A stretch of 64,000 nt of DNA, taken from NCBI GenBank assembly GCA_016708905.1, contig JADJEV010000004.1:868001-932000 (forward strand), given 5' to 3'. The translations under genes and the position numbers were made by a program. The DNA is from Candidatus Methylophosphatis roskildensis. GTDB lineage: Bacteria > Pseudomonadota > Gammaproteobacteria > Burkholderiales > Rhodocyclaceae. Position 1 is the stretch's first letter; every line of letters begins with the position of its first letter. This document shows positions 1-9,535 of this stretch, piece after piece. The notes below the pieces were generated by a model, which saw nothing but the letters and a program-made list of their open reading frames with translations, was not told the DNA's origin and ran no database searches.

Positions 1-2426
1 ACGACTGGAACAAGGCCTACAAGAAGTCCGCCCGTATCGTCGGTGACGTGATCGGCAAGTACCACCCCCACGGCGACACCGCGGTCTATGACACGATCGT
101 GCGAATGGCGCAGGATTTCTCGTTGCGCTACATGCTGGTCGACGGCCAGGGCAACTTCGGTTCGGTCGACGGCGACAACGCGGCGGCGATGCGCTACACC
201 GAAATTCGCTTGTCGAAGATCGCGCACGAACTGCTGGCCGACATCGACAAGGAAACCGTCGACTTCGGGCCGAACTACGATGGTTCCGAGCAGGAGCCAT
301 TGATCCTGCCGGCGAAGATCCCGAACCTGTTGATCAACGGAAGTTCGGGTATCGCGGTCGGCATGGCGACCAACATTCCTCCGCACAATCTGGGCGAAGT
401 ACTGCAGGCTTGCCTGACAGTGCTCGACAACCCGGATATCGGTATCGACGAGCTGATCGACATCGTGCCCGCGCCGGATTTTCCGACGGCGGCGCTGATC
501 TACGGCACGGTCGGCGTGCGCGAGGGCTATCGCACCGGCCGTGGCCGCTGCGTGATGCGCGCAAGAACGCACTTCGAGGACATCGACAAGGGCAATCGCC
601 AGGCGATCATCGTCGACGAACTGCCCTACCAGGTGAACAAGCGCACCCAGCTCGAGCGTATCGCCGAGCTGGTGGGCGAAAAGAAGATCGAAGGCATCTC
701 GGACATCCGCGACGAATCCGACAAGCAGGGCATGCGTGTCGTGATCGAACTCAAGCGCGGCGAAGTGCCGGAAATCGTGCTCAACAACCTGTACAAGCAG
801 ACCCAGCTGCAGGACACCTTCGGCATGAACATGGTGGCGCTGGTCGACGGCAAGCCGCGCCTGCTCAACCTCAAACAGATGCTCGATGCTTTCCTCGCGC
901 ATCGTCGCGAGGTGGTCACCCGGCGCACCGTTTTCGAGCTGAAGAAGGCGCGCGACCGCGGCCACATCCTCGAAGGCCTCGCGGTGGCGCTGTCGAATGT
1001 CGACGAAATCATCGCGCTGATCAAGGCGGCCGCCACACCGGCCGAGGCCAAGCGGGGGTTGTTGGCGCGCGCCTGGCGCTCGCAACTCGTCGAGGACATG
1101 CTGTCGCGGGCCATGGTCGGCGAATACCGCCCGGATGGGCTTCCGCCCGACGTCGGCCTGTCCGACCAGGGCTATCGTCTGACCGAGATCCAGGCCCAGC
1201 GCGTTCTCGAGATGCAATTGCAGAAGCTGACGGGTCTCGAGCAGGACAAGATTCTCGCCGAGTACCGCGAGGTCATGGAACTGATCGCCGATCTGCTCGA
1301 TATGCTTTCCAAGCCCGCGCGCATCACCCAGATCATTCGCGGGGATCTGAGCGATATCCGCGCCGAGTACGTCGAGAAGCGTGGCGACAAGCGTCGCTCC
1401 GAGATCATCATCCACACCGAGGACTTGATGGATGAGGATCTGATCACGCCGCAGGACATGGTCGTCATGATGACCCACGGCGGCTACATCAAGAGCCAGC
1501 CGCTTGCCGACTACAGCTCGCAGAACCGCGGCGGGCGCGGCAGACAGGCCACCGCGATGAAGGAAGACGACTTCGTCGACCGGCTGTTCGTCGCCAATAC
1601 CCACGACTACATCCTGTGTTTCTCGAACCGCGGCCGGGTCTATTGGATGAAGGTTTATCAGGTGCCGCAGGGCAGCCGCGGCAGCCGCGGCAAGCCGGTG
1701 GTCAACCTGTTCCCGCTGTTCGATGGCGAGAAGATCACCATCGTGCTGCCGGTGAAGGAGTTCGACGAGAGCCACTTCGTCTTCATGGCGACGGCCATGG
1801 GCACGGTCAAGAAGACCCCGCTGAGCGATTTCTCCAACCCGCGCAAGGCTGGCATCATCGCGGCGGATCTCGACGAGGGGGACCATCTGATCGGTGTGTC
1901 GATTACCGACGGCAATCACAGCGTCATGCTGTTCTCCGATGCCGGCAAGGCGGTGCGTTTTCACGAGGAGGACGTGCGGCCGCTGTCGCGTACCGCGCGC
2001 GGCGTGCGCGGCATGTGGCTCGACGAGGGGCAGCGCGTCATCTCGATGCTCGCGGCGGCCGACGAATCACAGAGCGTGCTGACCGCCACCGAGAAGGGCT
2101 TCGGCAAGCGCACGCCGATCGCCGAATACACCCAGCACGGTCGCGGCAGCAAAGGCATGATCGCGATCCAGACCTCCGACCGCAACGGCAAGCTGATCGG
2201 TGCGGAGCTGGTCAACGAGGGTGACCAGGTGATGCTGATCTCCACCGGCGGTGTGCTGATTCGTACCCAGGTCTCGCAAATCCGTGAGATGGGCCGTTCC
2301 ACCCAGGGCGTCACCCTGATTTCGCTCGACGACGGCACCAAGCTGGCCGGCCTGGAGAAGGTGATCGAGAGTGACGAGCCCGGCGAAGCCAACGGCGGAC
2401 CGGACGGTGACGGGCAGCCGAGCTGA
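1..2426 (+). CDS. gyrA: DNA gyrase subunit A, 5' truncated by window edge
   Basis: GyrA is the breakage-reunion subunit of DNA gyrase, which introduces negative supercoils with GyrB. The reading frame is open from base 3 (Asp-Trp-Asn-Lys...), so the gene begins before the window. Alignment from memory to E. coli GyrA suggests about 57 N-terminal residues are missing. Visible motifs are the quinolone-resistance region HPHGDTAVYD (Thr at the E. coli Ser83 position, Asp87 kept), the active-site tyrosine in AAMRYTEIR (E. coli Tyr122) and the DNA-wrapping GyrA box, here QNRGGRG rather than the usual QRRGG(R/K)G. The beta-pinwheel C-terminal domain follows, with an acidic tail. Thr83 is a natural state in several species and is not by itself evidence of resistance. 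Identity is very secure. Confidence 0.98.
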   Translation, partial: DWNKAYKKSARIVGDVIGKYHPHGDTAVYDTIVRMAQDFSLRYMLVDGQGNFGSVDGDNAAAMRYTEIRLSKIAHELLADIDKETVDFGPNYDGSEQEPLILPAKIPNLLINGSSGIAVGMATNIPPHNLGEVLQACLTVLDNPDIGIDELIDIVPAPDFPTAALIYGTVGVREGYRTGRGRCVMRARTHFEDIDKGNRQAIIVDELPYQVNKRTQLERIAELVGEKKIEGISDIRDESDKQGMRVVIELKRGEVPEIVLNNLYKQTQLQDTFGMNMVALVDGKPRLLNLKQMLDAFLAHRREVVTRRTVFELKKARDRGHILEGLAVALSNVDEIIALIKAAATPAEAKRGLLARAWRSQLVEDMLSRAMVGEYRPDGLPPDVGLSDQGYRLTEIQAQRVLEMQLQKLTGLEQDKILAEYREVMELIADLLDMLSKPARITQIIRGDLSDIRAEYVEKRGDKRRSEIIIHTEDLMDEDLITPQDMVVMMTHGGYIKSQPLADYSSQNRGGRGRQATAMKEDDFVDRLFVANTHDYILCFSNRGRVYWMKVYQVPQGSRGSRGKPVVNLFPLFDGEKITIVLPVKEFDESHFVFMATAMGTVKKTPLSDFSNPRKAGIIAADLDEGDHLIGVSITDGNHSVMLFSDAGKAVRFHEEDVRPLSRTARGVRGMWLDEGQRVISMLAAADESQSVLTATEKGFGKRTPIAEYTQHGRGSKGMIAIQTSDRNGKLIGAELVNEGDQVMLISTGGVLIRTQVSQIREMGRSTQGVTLISLDDGTKLAGLEKVIESDEPGEANGGPDGDGQPS

Positions 2427-2579
2427 TGTCGCGCGTCGGGGCGCCGACGGCGATGCCGGAAGCGGTCGAACTGCCATGAAGCCCGACAGGCTGCCAGGTC
2501 CGCCGACTGATTGCTGGGCTGTGCTGGTGGAGTACCTGCGCGATTCCGAGCAATATCACGCTCGGTTTTGGGGGGCGGC

Positions 2580-3653
2580 ATGAGCGACGAACTGCAGCGT
2601 CTGCGCGCTGAAATCGACAACCTTGACACCGAAATGCTCGCGATGGTGAGTCGCCGGGCTCAGCTTGCGCGGCGCATCGGGAACATCAAACAGGGCAACA
2701 TCTACCGGCCAGAGCGTGAAGCACAGGTCTTGCGGCGGCTCGCCGAGTCGAACCCGGGGCCGCTGCCGGAAGGCGCCGTCTACCGGATCTTCCGCGAAGT
2801 GATGTCGGCCTGCCTGGCGCTCGAACAGCCACTGAACATCGCCTATCTGGGCCCGGCGGGCACCTTTTCCGAGTCTGCGGCGCGCAAGCATTTCGGCTCC
2901 GCGCCGGTGTTGTCACCGCAGGCGGCGATCGACGACGTGTTTCGCGCGGTCGAGGCTGGCAATGCCCATTACGGGGTGGTGCCGGTCGAAAACTCGACCG
3001 AGGGCGCCATCGGTCGGACGCTCGACCTGTTGCTCGCGGGCTCTCTGGAGATCTGTGGCGAAGTGCAGTTGCGCGTCCACCAGAACCTGCTGTCCAGGGC
3101 TACCGGTCTCGCGGAGCTGAAGCGCCTGTATTCACACGCCCAGTCGCTGGCGCAGTGCCACGAATGGCTCAATCGCAACGCCGCGCATTTGCCGCGCGTG
3201 CCGGTATCGAGCAATGCCGAGGCCGCACGACTGGCCGCCGAAGACGCCGAGTCGTGCGCAATTGCCGGCGAGGCCGCCGCCATGCTCTACGGCCTCAAAG
3301 TACTCGCGGCGAACATCGAGGATGATCCGAACAACACGACGCGCTTTGTCGTCATTGGGGAGCACGACGCGGGTCCGTCGGATCTCGACAAGACCTCGAT
3401 CGTGTTTTCCGTGCCGAACCAGGCGGGCGCCGTGCTGGCGCTGCTGGAGCCCTTGTCGCGCCACGGCGTTTCGATGAGCCGCTTCGAATCGCGCCCGGCG
3501 CGCGGCCTCGGTGCCAGCGACTGGAAGTACGTGTTCTTCGTCGACGTCGAGGGCCACAGGTCCGACCGGCAAGTCGCGGCGGCTCTGGCCGAGATGCGCG
3601 CCATCGCTGGATTCCTCAAGGTGCTCGGATCATATCCGCGCGCTGCGGCCTGA
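2580..3653 (+). CDS. pheA: Bifunctional chorismate mutase / prephenate dehydratase (P-protein)
   Basis: This enzyme converts chorismate to prephenate and then to phenylpyruvate, committing carbon to phenylalanine. The 357-residue product has the classic order: an AroQ-type chorismate mutase helix bundle (about residues 1-85), a prephenate dehydratase domain (about 93-270) with the NTTRF signature, and a C-terminal ACT domain with the ESRP phenylalanine-binding motif. The start is the ATG at 2580, behind a G-rich ribosome site and beginning MSDELQRLRAEI; an upstream in-frame TTG at 2511 would add 23 unlikely residues. It heads the aromatic operon, 22 bp before hisC. In many betaproteobacteria serC lies between gyrA and this gene; here only 153 bp separates them. 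Feedback inhibition by phenylalanine is expected from the ACT domain. Confidence 0.97.
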   Translation: MSDELQRLRAEIDNLDTEMLAMVSRRAQLARRIGNIKQGNIYRPEREAQVLRRLAESNPGPLPEGAVYRIFREVMSACLALEQPLNIAYLGPAGTFSESAARKHFGSAPVLSPQAAIDDVFRAVEAGNAHYGVVPVENSTEGAIGRTLDLLLAGSLEICGEVQLRVHQNLLSRATGLAELKRLYSHAQSLAQCHEWLNRNAAHLPRVPVSSNAEAARLAAEDAESCAIAGEAAAMLYGLKVLAANIEDDPNNTTRFVVIGEHDAGPSDLDKTSIVFSVPNQAGAVLALLEPLSRHGVSMSRFESRPARGLGASDWKYVFFVDVEGHRSDRQVAAALAEMRAIAGFLKVLGSYPRAAA

Positions 3654-3675
3654 ACGCTCTCATCGGACTCTTGCC

Positions 3676-4776
3676 ATGCGTATTGCCGACATAGCGCCCG
3701 ACTACGTTCGCGCCATTTCTCCCTATCAGCCTGGCAAGCCGATTGCCGAGCTCGCGCGCGAGATGGGGCTGGCCGAGCGGAGCATCATCAAACTGGCGTC
3801 GAATGAAAACCCGCTGGGTATGTCGCCGCGTGGCAGGCAGGCCATGCTCGATGCGGTGGGCGAAATTGCGCGCTACCCCGATGGAGGTGGTTTCGCACTC
3901 AAGGCGGCACTGAGCCGCCGTCATGGCGTGCAGATGAGCCAGATCGTGCTCGGCAACGGTTCGAACGACGTGCTCGACATTGCGGCGCGTGCCTTCCTGG
4001 CTCGCGGCAACTCGGCAGTCTACGCCCAGCACGCGTTTGCCGTGTACCCGATTGCCACGCTGGCTGTCGGTGCCCGTGGCATCGAGGTGGCGGCGCGCGA
4101 CTACGGCCACGATCTCGATGCCATGAGCGCGGCAATCGAGCCGGATACCCGCGTGGTATTCATTGCGAATCCGAATAACCCAACCGGCACATTCGTGACC
4201 GGCGCGGCGCTGGAGCGCTTTCTTGGCACGGTGCCGCGGGAGGTGCTGGTGGTGCTGGACGAGGCCTACAACGAATACCTCGATCCGTCAGCGCGATATG
4301 ACAGCGTGGCCTGGCTGGCACGGTTTCCCAATCTCGTGATCAGCCGAACATTCTCGAAGATCTACGGCCTCGCGGGCCTGCGCGTCGGCTATGTGCTGGC
4401 GCACCCCGAGGTCGCCGACCTGATGAATCGGGTGCGTCAGCCGTTCAACGTCGGCAGCCTCGGGCTGGCTGCCGCCGAGGCGGCGCTCGACGACGACGAG
4501 TTCGTGCGGCAGAGCTATGAGCTCAATCGCTTCGGCATGGAGCAGGTCGTCACCGGTCTCGCGATGCTCGAACTCGAGCATATTCCGTCGCACGGCAACT
4601 TCGTCAGCTTCCGCGTCGGCGATGCGGCGGCGGTCAATCAGCGGCTGTTGGGTCAGGGCGTGATCGTGCGACCGATCGCGGGTTATGGCATGCCGCAGCA
4701 TTTGCGCGTCTCGATCGGCCTGGCAGACGAAAACGTCCGCTTCCTGGCGGCTCTTGAACAGGCGCTCGAGTCCTGA
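3676..4776 (+). CDS. hisC: Histidinol-phosphate aminotransferase
   Basis: A PLP-dependent class I/II aminotransferase that converts imidazole-acetol phosphate to histidinol phosphate; members in aromatic operons often also transaminate aromatic keto acids. The 366-residue protein shows the ANPNNPTG motif, the LDEAYNEY stretch and the PLP lysine in SRTFSKIYGLAGLRVGY (about Lys228). The ATG at 3676 gives MRIADIAPDYVRAI, a normal HisC N terminus; a longer reading would run into pheA. Its stop overlaps the tyrA start (TGATG), implying translational coupling. Placement between pheA and tyrA, away from a his operon, supports a role in phenylalanine and tyrosine synthesis, but this is inference. Confidence 0.95.
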   Translation: MRIADIAPDYVRAISPYQPGKPIAELAREMGLAERSIIKLASNENPLGMSPRGRQAMLDAVGEIARYPDGGGFALKAALSRRHGVQMSQIVLGNGSNDVLDIAARAFLARGNSAVYAQHAFAVYPIATLAVGARGIEVAARDYGHDLDAMSAAIEPDTRVVFIANPNNPTGTFVTGAALERFLGTVPREVLVVLDEAYNEYLDPSARYDSVAWLARFPNLVISRTFSKIYGLAGLRVGYVLAHPEVADLMNRVRQPFNVGSLGLAAAEAALDDDEFVRQSYELNRFGMEQVVTGLAMLELEHIPSHGNFVSFRVGDAAAVNQRLLGQGVIVRPIAGYGMPQHLRVSIGLADENVRFLAALEQALES

Positions 4777-5660
4777 TGCGGCCGATCTCCAAGCTCGTCG
4801 TTTGTGGCGTCGGCTTGATCGGCGGTTCGGCTGCGCTTGCGCTGCGTGCCGCGGGCGCGGTTGATCGCGTGGTCGGCATCGGTCGATCACGTGCGACGCT
4901 GGATGCTGCCCAGCGCCTCGGTGTGATCGACGAGATTGCAGTGGATTGGTCGCGGGCCCTGCCGGGCGCGGAGGTCGTGTTGATTGCCGCGCCGGTCGGC
5001 CAGATGGAGGCCATCAGCGCGGCAATGGCGCCGTTCCTCGATCCTGACACCATCGTCACGGACGCCGGCAGCACCAAACGCGACGTCGTGGCGACCCTGC
5101 GGTGCAATCTCGCGCCGCACCTGGCGAGCGTGGTGCCGGCACACCCGATAGCCGGCGCCGAAAACAGCGGTGTCGATGCAGCGCTGGCCACGCTTTACCG
5201 TGATCGCAGGGTGGTCGTGACGCCGCTCCCGGAGAGCTCACCGGCTGCCATTGCGCGCGTATTCGAGCTATGGCGCGCCTGCGGTGCGCTGGTGAGCAGC
5301 ATGTCACCCGAGGAGCATGACCGGGTATTCGCTGCGGTCAGCCACCTGCCGCATCTGCTGGCATTCGCGCTGGTCCATGAATTCGCGGCGCGCGACGATG
5401 CCGACCGCCTGTTCGGTTTTGCCGCCGGTGGTTTTCGCGATTTCACGCGAATCGCCAGCAGTCACCCGGAGATGTGGCGCGACATCTGCGTCGCCAATCG
5501 GCAGGCCCTGATCGGCGAACTGGATGCCTACACCACCGAACTCGCGCGACTGCGCGCGCTCCTCGTCGACGGTAACGGCACGGCTCTCGAGGCGACCTTC
5601 GATCGTGCCCGAAACACGCGCAATGACTGGCTCGCCGGCAAGCTGCCTGGCGCGCAGTGA
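4776..5660 (+). CDS. tyrA: Prephenate dehydrogenase
   Basis: Oxidative decarboxylation of prephenate to 4-hydroxyphenylpyruvate in tyrosine synthesis. The 294-residue product opens with a Rossmann fold (VCGVGLIGGS, residues 9-18), followed by VTDAGSTK and the HPIAGAENSG substrate-site motif. The helical dimerisation domain contains SHLPHLLAFAL. No chorismate mutase or ACT domain is attached, so this is the monofunctional form; some relatives act on arogenate, which cannot be decided here. The ATG overlaps the hisC stop by one base, and aroA follows after 25 bp. Confidence 0.96.
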   Translation: MRPISKLVVCGVGLIGGSAALALRAAGAVDRVVGIGRSRATLDAAQRLGVIDEIAVDWSRALPGAEVVLIAAPVGQMEAISAAMAPFLDPDTIVTDAGSTKRDVVATLRCNLAPHLASVVPAHPIAGAENSGVDAALATLYRDRRVVVTPLPESSPAAIARVFELWRACGALVSSMSPEEHDRVFAAVSHLPHLLAFALVHEFAARDDADRLFGFAAGGFRDFTRIASSHPEMWRDICVANRQALIGELDAYTTELARLRALLVDGNGTALEATFDRARNTRNDWLAGKLPGAQ

Positions 5661-5685
5661 GCGGCGAAGCAGCGAGACGCATACC

Positions 5686-6981
5686 TTGGATTACCTCGAT
5701 ATCGGCCCGCTCAGATCGGCACGGGGCAACGTGGCGCTCCCCGGCTCGAAGAGCATTTCGAATCGTACGCTGTTGCTCGCGGCCTTGTCGCACGGCGTCA
5801 CGGAGATTCGTGACCTGCTTGCCTCGGACGATGTCGAGCGCATGCTCGATTCGCTCGATCGTCTCGGTGTCCGGGTGGTGGCAGGCGCCGAGACCAACTC
5901 CTACCGGGTGAGCGGGGTCGGCGGCTTTCCAGTCAAGGATGCAAGTCTGTTCCTGGGCAATGCCGGCACGGCAATCCGCCCGCTCGCCGCCGCGCTGGCG
6001 CTCGCACAGGGACGCTACACGCTGTCCGGCGTGCCGCGCATGCACGAGCGGCCGATCGGCGATCTGGTGGACGGGCTGCGCCAGGTTGGCGCCGACATCC
6101 TTTACCTGGGCAACGAGGGCTTCCCGCCGATTGAGATTCGGCCGGCGGCGATCCGGGTACGCGGCGCGATCAGGCTGCGCGGCGATGTATCCAGCCAGTT
6201 TCTGACCGCCTTGTTGATGGCGCTACCCCAGCTTGGCGGCGGGGCAACGATAGAGGTGATCAGCGAACTGATCTCCAGGCCCTATGTCGCACTCACCCTC
6301 GACCTGATGCGGCGTTTCGGCGTGGCGGCCGAACGCCAAGACTGGGCCCGGTTCACGATTCCAGCGGGGGCGCGCTACACCAGCCCGGGCACGATCCACG
6401 TCGAGGGCGATGCTTCGTCCGCCTCGTATTTTCTGGCCGCCGGCGCAATCGGTGGCGGACCGGTGAGAGTCGACGGCGTCGGTCGCGACAGCATTCAAGG
6501 CGATGTGCGATTTGCCGACGAACTCGCCAAGCTGGGCGCGCGCATCGAGATGGGTCCGAACTGGATCGAGGCGCGCGGTCCGGCAAGCGGCCGCCTGAAA
6601 GCCTTCGACCTCGATCTCAATCACATTCCGGACGCAGCCATGACGCTTGCCGTTTGCGCCCTGTTTGCCGATGGCCCGTGCCGGTTGACCAACATCGGAA
6701 GCTGGCGGGTGAAGGAAACCGACCGGATCGCCGCGATGGCGACCGAACTGCGCAAGCTCGGCGCGACGATCGAGATGGGCGCCGACAAGCTTGCCGTCCA
6801 GCCTCCTGTCCAACTGGTCGACGGTGCGGTGATCGACACCTTCGACGACCACCGCATGGCGATGTGCTTTTCGCTGGCGGCACTCGGCGGGGTGCGCGTG
6901 CGCATCAGTGATCCGCAATGCGTGAACAAGACCTTCCCGGAGTACTTCGACTGCCTTCGTCGCGTGACCCATGCAGATTGA
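5686..6981 (+). CDS. aroA: 5-enolpyruvylshikimate-3-phosphate synthase (class I)
   Basis: AroA joins PEP to shikimate-3-phosphate, the sixth step of the shikimate pathway. The two-domain product of about 431 residues has GSKSISNR near residue 20 and GNAGTAIRPLA, with the glycine typical of glyphosate-sensitive class I enzymes. DVSSQFLTALL, the KETDRI motif and DDHRMAM also follow in the expected order. The start chosen is TTG at 5686 (reads MDYLDIGPLR), the first position that fits the family after the tyrA stop; ATG 5623 lies inside tyrA and adds unrelated residues. No strong ribosome site is visible, so the exact start is uncertain by a few codons. It overlaps cmk by 11 bp. Confidence 0.94.
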   Translation: MDYLDIGPLRSARGNVALPGSKSISNRTLLLAALSHGVTEIRDLLASDDVERMLDSLDRLGVRVVAGAETNSYRVSGVGGFPVKDASLFLGNAGTAIRPLAAALALAQGRYTLSGVPRMHERPIGDLVDGLRQVGADILYLGNEGFPPIEIRPAAIRVRGAIRLRGDVSSQFLTALLMALPQLGGGATIEVISELISRPYVALTLDLMRRFGVAAERQDWARFTIPAGARYTSPGTIHVEGDASSASYFLAAGAIGGGPVRVDGVGRDSIQGDVRFADELAKLGARIEMGPNWIEARGPASGRLKAFDLDLNHIPDAAMTLAVCALFADGPCRLTNIGSWRVKETDRIAAMATELRKLGATIEMGADKLAVQPPVQLVDGAVIDTFDDHRMAMCFSLAALGGVRVRISDPQCVNKTFPEYFDCLRRVTHAD

Positions 6982-7639
6982 GATTCCGGTCATAGCGATC
7001 GATGGGCCATCCGCGTCCGGCAAGGGAACGGTGGCGGCGCTCGTGGCCGCGCGCCTGGGGTGGAACTACCTTGACAGCGGGTCGCTGTACCGCATCGTCG
7101 CGCTGGCAGCAAGCCGCGGCGGCGTCGCGCTCGACGCCGAGACTGAGCTGGCGGCGCTCGCACAACGGTTGCCTGCCCGTTTTCGTCAGGGGCAGGTGTT
7201 GCTCGACGGCGACGATGTGACCGATGCGATTCGCAGCGAGGCATGCTCGGCCGGGGCCTCCCGGGTTGCCGCGCTGGAGGGTGTGCGGACCGCCCTGCTC
7301 GAGCTCCAGCGCGCGTATCGTCAGGTACCGGGTCTGGTCGCCGAAGGGCGCGACATGGGGTCAGTGGTTTTTCCGGACGCGGCGCTCAAGGTTTTTCTTA
7401 CGGCGAGTGTCGAATCGCGCGCGCAGCGTCGCTATAAGCAGTTGATCGAAAAGGGTTTGCCTGTTACACTCGACGACCTTTTGCAGGATCTGCGAGAGCG
7501 CGACGCGCGCGATGCGGGCAGAGCGGTCGCTCCCTTGCAACAGTGTGCGGATGCCTTGCTTCTGGATACCACGGCGATGACGATCGACCAGGCAGTCGGT
7601 CGCATTGTCATGTGGGCCGGGGAGCGATTCGCAGTTTAG
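6971..7639 (+). CDS. cmk: (d)CMP kinase
   Basis: Cytidylate kinase phosphorylates CMP and dCMP with ATP for nucleotide and phospholipid precursor supply. The 222-residue protein has an N-terminal P-loop DGPSASGKGT (residues 11-20), the LDSGSLYR acceptor motif and VAEGRDMGSVVFPDA, all diagnostic of Cmk. A conserved RDARDAGRAVAPL segment lies near the C terminus. The ATG at 6971 overlaps the end of aroA by 11 bp. The aroA-cmk-rpsA order is conserved across proteobacteria. The 138 bp downstream may carry a separate rpsA promoter, but none was clear by eye. Confidence 0.97.
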   Translation: MQIEIPVIAIDGPSASGKGTVAALVAARLGWNYLDSGSLYRIVALAASRGGVALDAETELAALAQRLPARFRQGQVLLDGDDVTDAIRSEACSAGASRVAALEGVRTALLELQRAYRQVPGLVAEGRDMGSVVFPDAALKVFLTASVESRAQRRYKQLIEKGLPVTLDDLLQDLRERDARDAGRAVAPLQQCADALLLDTTAMTIDQAVGRIVMWAGERFAV

Positions 7640-7777
7640 GGTGTCGCGGTTCGGGAAGTACGCTGCGTCGGTAGGTTTCTGTACTGAAGAAACCGGGAAA
7701 CGCAGCGCCCGAGTCGCGACGGGTTTCAACGCAATTCAACCGATGCCGTCGCAATACGGCGCAAGGGTACTCTTCCA

Positions 7778-9505
7778 ATGTCCACTGCAACCACCGCAAG
7801 CTCCGCTGCTCCGGCAGATTCCATGGAAAGTTTTGCCGCCCTCTTCGAAGAAAGCCTTGCGCGTCAGGAAATGCGCGCCGGCGAGGTGATTACCGCCGAA
7901 GTGGTGCGGGTCGATCAGAACCACGTTGTGGTCAATGCCGGCCTGAAGTCGGAAAGCTACATCGCGGTCGAAGAATTCCGCAATGATCATGGTGAAGTCG
8001 AGGTCAAGGCCGGCGACTACGTCATGGTCGCAATCGAGGCGCTGGAAGACGGCTACGGCGAAACCCGTCTGTCGCGCGACAAGGCCAAGCGCATCGCCGC
8101 CTGGAACGATCTGGAAAAGGCGCTCAACGAGGGTTTGCTGGTCACCGGCTTGATCAGCGGCCGCGTCAAGGGCGGCCTGACCGTGATGACCAATGGCATT
8201 CGCGCTTTCCTGCCCGGCTCGCTGGTCGACACCAGGCCGGTCAAGGACACCACGCCTTACGAGAACAAGGAGTTCGAGTTCAAGGTCATCAAGCTCGACC
8301 GCAAGCGCAATAACGTCGTCGTATCGCGTCGCGCCGTGCTCGAAGCGACCGCTGGTGAAGAGCGCGAGGCGCTGCTGGCCAACCTGAAGGAAGGCACGGT
8401 CGTCAAGGGCATCGTCAAGAACATCACCGACTATGGTGCTTTCGTAGACCTCGGTGGCATCGACGGCCTGCTGCACATCACCGATCTCGCATGGCGTCGC
8501 GTGCGTCACCCGAGCGAAGTGCTCAACGTCGGCGACGAAGTGCAGGCCAAGGTGCTCAAGTTCGACCAGGAAAAGAACCGCGTCTCGCTCGGCCTCAAGC
8601 AACTCGGCGAGGATCCGTGGGTCGGCATTTCGCGCCGCTACCCGCAGGGCACGCGCCTGTTCGGCAAGGTCACCAATATCACCGACTACGGCGCGTTCGT
8701 CGAAGTCGAACAGGGTATCGAGGGTCTGGTTCACGTTTCCGAAATGGACTGGACCAACAAGAACATCCACCCGACCAAGGTCGTCCAGCTCGGCGATGAA
8801 GTCGAAGTGATGATTCTCGAGATCGACGAAGATCGGCGCCGCATTTCGCTCGGCATGAAGCAATGCATGAGCAACCCGTGGGACGATTTCGCGCTCAACC
8901 AGAAGAAGGGCGACAAGGTGCGCGGCCAGATCAAGTCGATCACCGATTTCGGCGTGTTCATCGGCCTGCCGGGCGGCATCGATGGCCTGGTGCATCTGTC
9001 CGACCTGTCGTGGTCGTTGCCCGGCGAAGAAGCCGTGCGCAACTACAAGAAGGGCGACGAAATCGAGGCAGTGGTATTGTCGATCGATGTCGAACGCGAA
9101 CGCATTTCGCTCGGCGTCAAGCAGATGGAAGGTGACCCCTTCACCAACTACATCGCCACCCACGACAAGAACAGCGTCGTCAAGGGAACGGTGAAGTCGG
9201 TCGACGCCAAGGGCGCTGTCATCGTGCTGGATGGCGAGGTCGAGGGCTATTTGCGCGCGTCGGAAGCCGCTCGGGATCGTGTCGAAGACTTGCGCGTGCT
9301 GCTCAAGGAAGGCGACGCCGTCGAAGCCATGATCATCAACGTCGACCGCAAGTCGCGCGGCATCAACCTTTCTGTCAAGGCCAAGGACCAGGCCGAGCAG
9401 AGTGACGCGATGCAGAAGCTGGCGAGTGAAGGCGGCAACGCCCAGAGCGGGACGACCAACCTCGGTGCGCTGCTGAAAGCCAAGCTCAACAGTTCGCAGA
9501 GCTGA
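7778..9505 (+). CDS. rpsA: 30S ribosomal protein S1
   Basis: S1 binds mRNA on the small subunit and promotes initiation on structured or weak ribosome sites. The 575-residue product contains six S1 (OB-fold) domains. Repeated landmarks include ITDYGAFVDLGGIDGLLHITD, ITDYGAFVEVEQGIEGLVHVSEM and ITDFGVFIGLPGGIDGLVHLSDL (each shorter than a full domain). The N terminus has a Ser/Thr/Ala-rich extension before MESFAALFEESL, as seen in other betaproteobacteria. Residues 16-95 carry the degenerate first two domains that bind the ribosome. The tail is Ser/Gln/Asn-rich. ihfB follows 30 bp later, a conserved pair. Confidence 0.98.
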   Translation: MSTATTASSAAPADSMESFAALFEESLARQEMRAGEVITAEVVRVDQNHVVVNAGLKSESYIAVEEFRNDHGEVEVKAGDYVMVAIEALEDGYGETRLSRDKAKRIAAWNDLEKALNEGLLVTGLISGRVKGGLTVMTNGIRAFLPGSLVDTRPVKDTTPYENKEFEFKVIKLDRKRNNVVVSRRAVLEATAGEEREALLANLKEGTVVKGIVKNITDYGAFVDLGGIDGLLHITDLAWRRVRHPSEVLNVGDEVQAKVLKFDQEKNRVSLGLKQLGEDPWVGISRRYPQGTRLFGKVTNITDYGAFVEVEQGIEGLVHVSEMDWTNKNIHPTKVVQLGDEVEVMILEIDEDRRRISLGMKQCMSNPWDDFALNQKKGDKVRGQIKSITDFGVFIGLPGGIDGLVHLSDLSWSLPGEEAVRNYKKGDEIEAVVLSIDVERERISLGVKQMEGDPFTNYIATHDKNSVVKGTVKSVDAKGAVIVLDGEVEGYLRASEAARDRVEDLRVLLKEGDAVEAMIINVDRKSRGINLSVKAKDQAEQSDAMQKLASEGGNAQSGTTNLGALLKAKLNSSQS

Positions 9506-9535
9506 TCATCCCCGGACCGGAGCGGCGTTTTCATC

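Noticed and set aside
7736..9163. Minus-strand frame opposite rpsA
   Set aside because: Mirrors S1 domain periodicity and has no protein family features.
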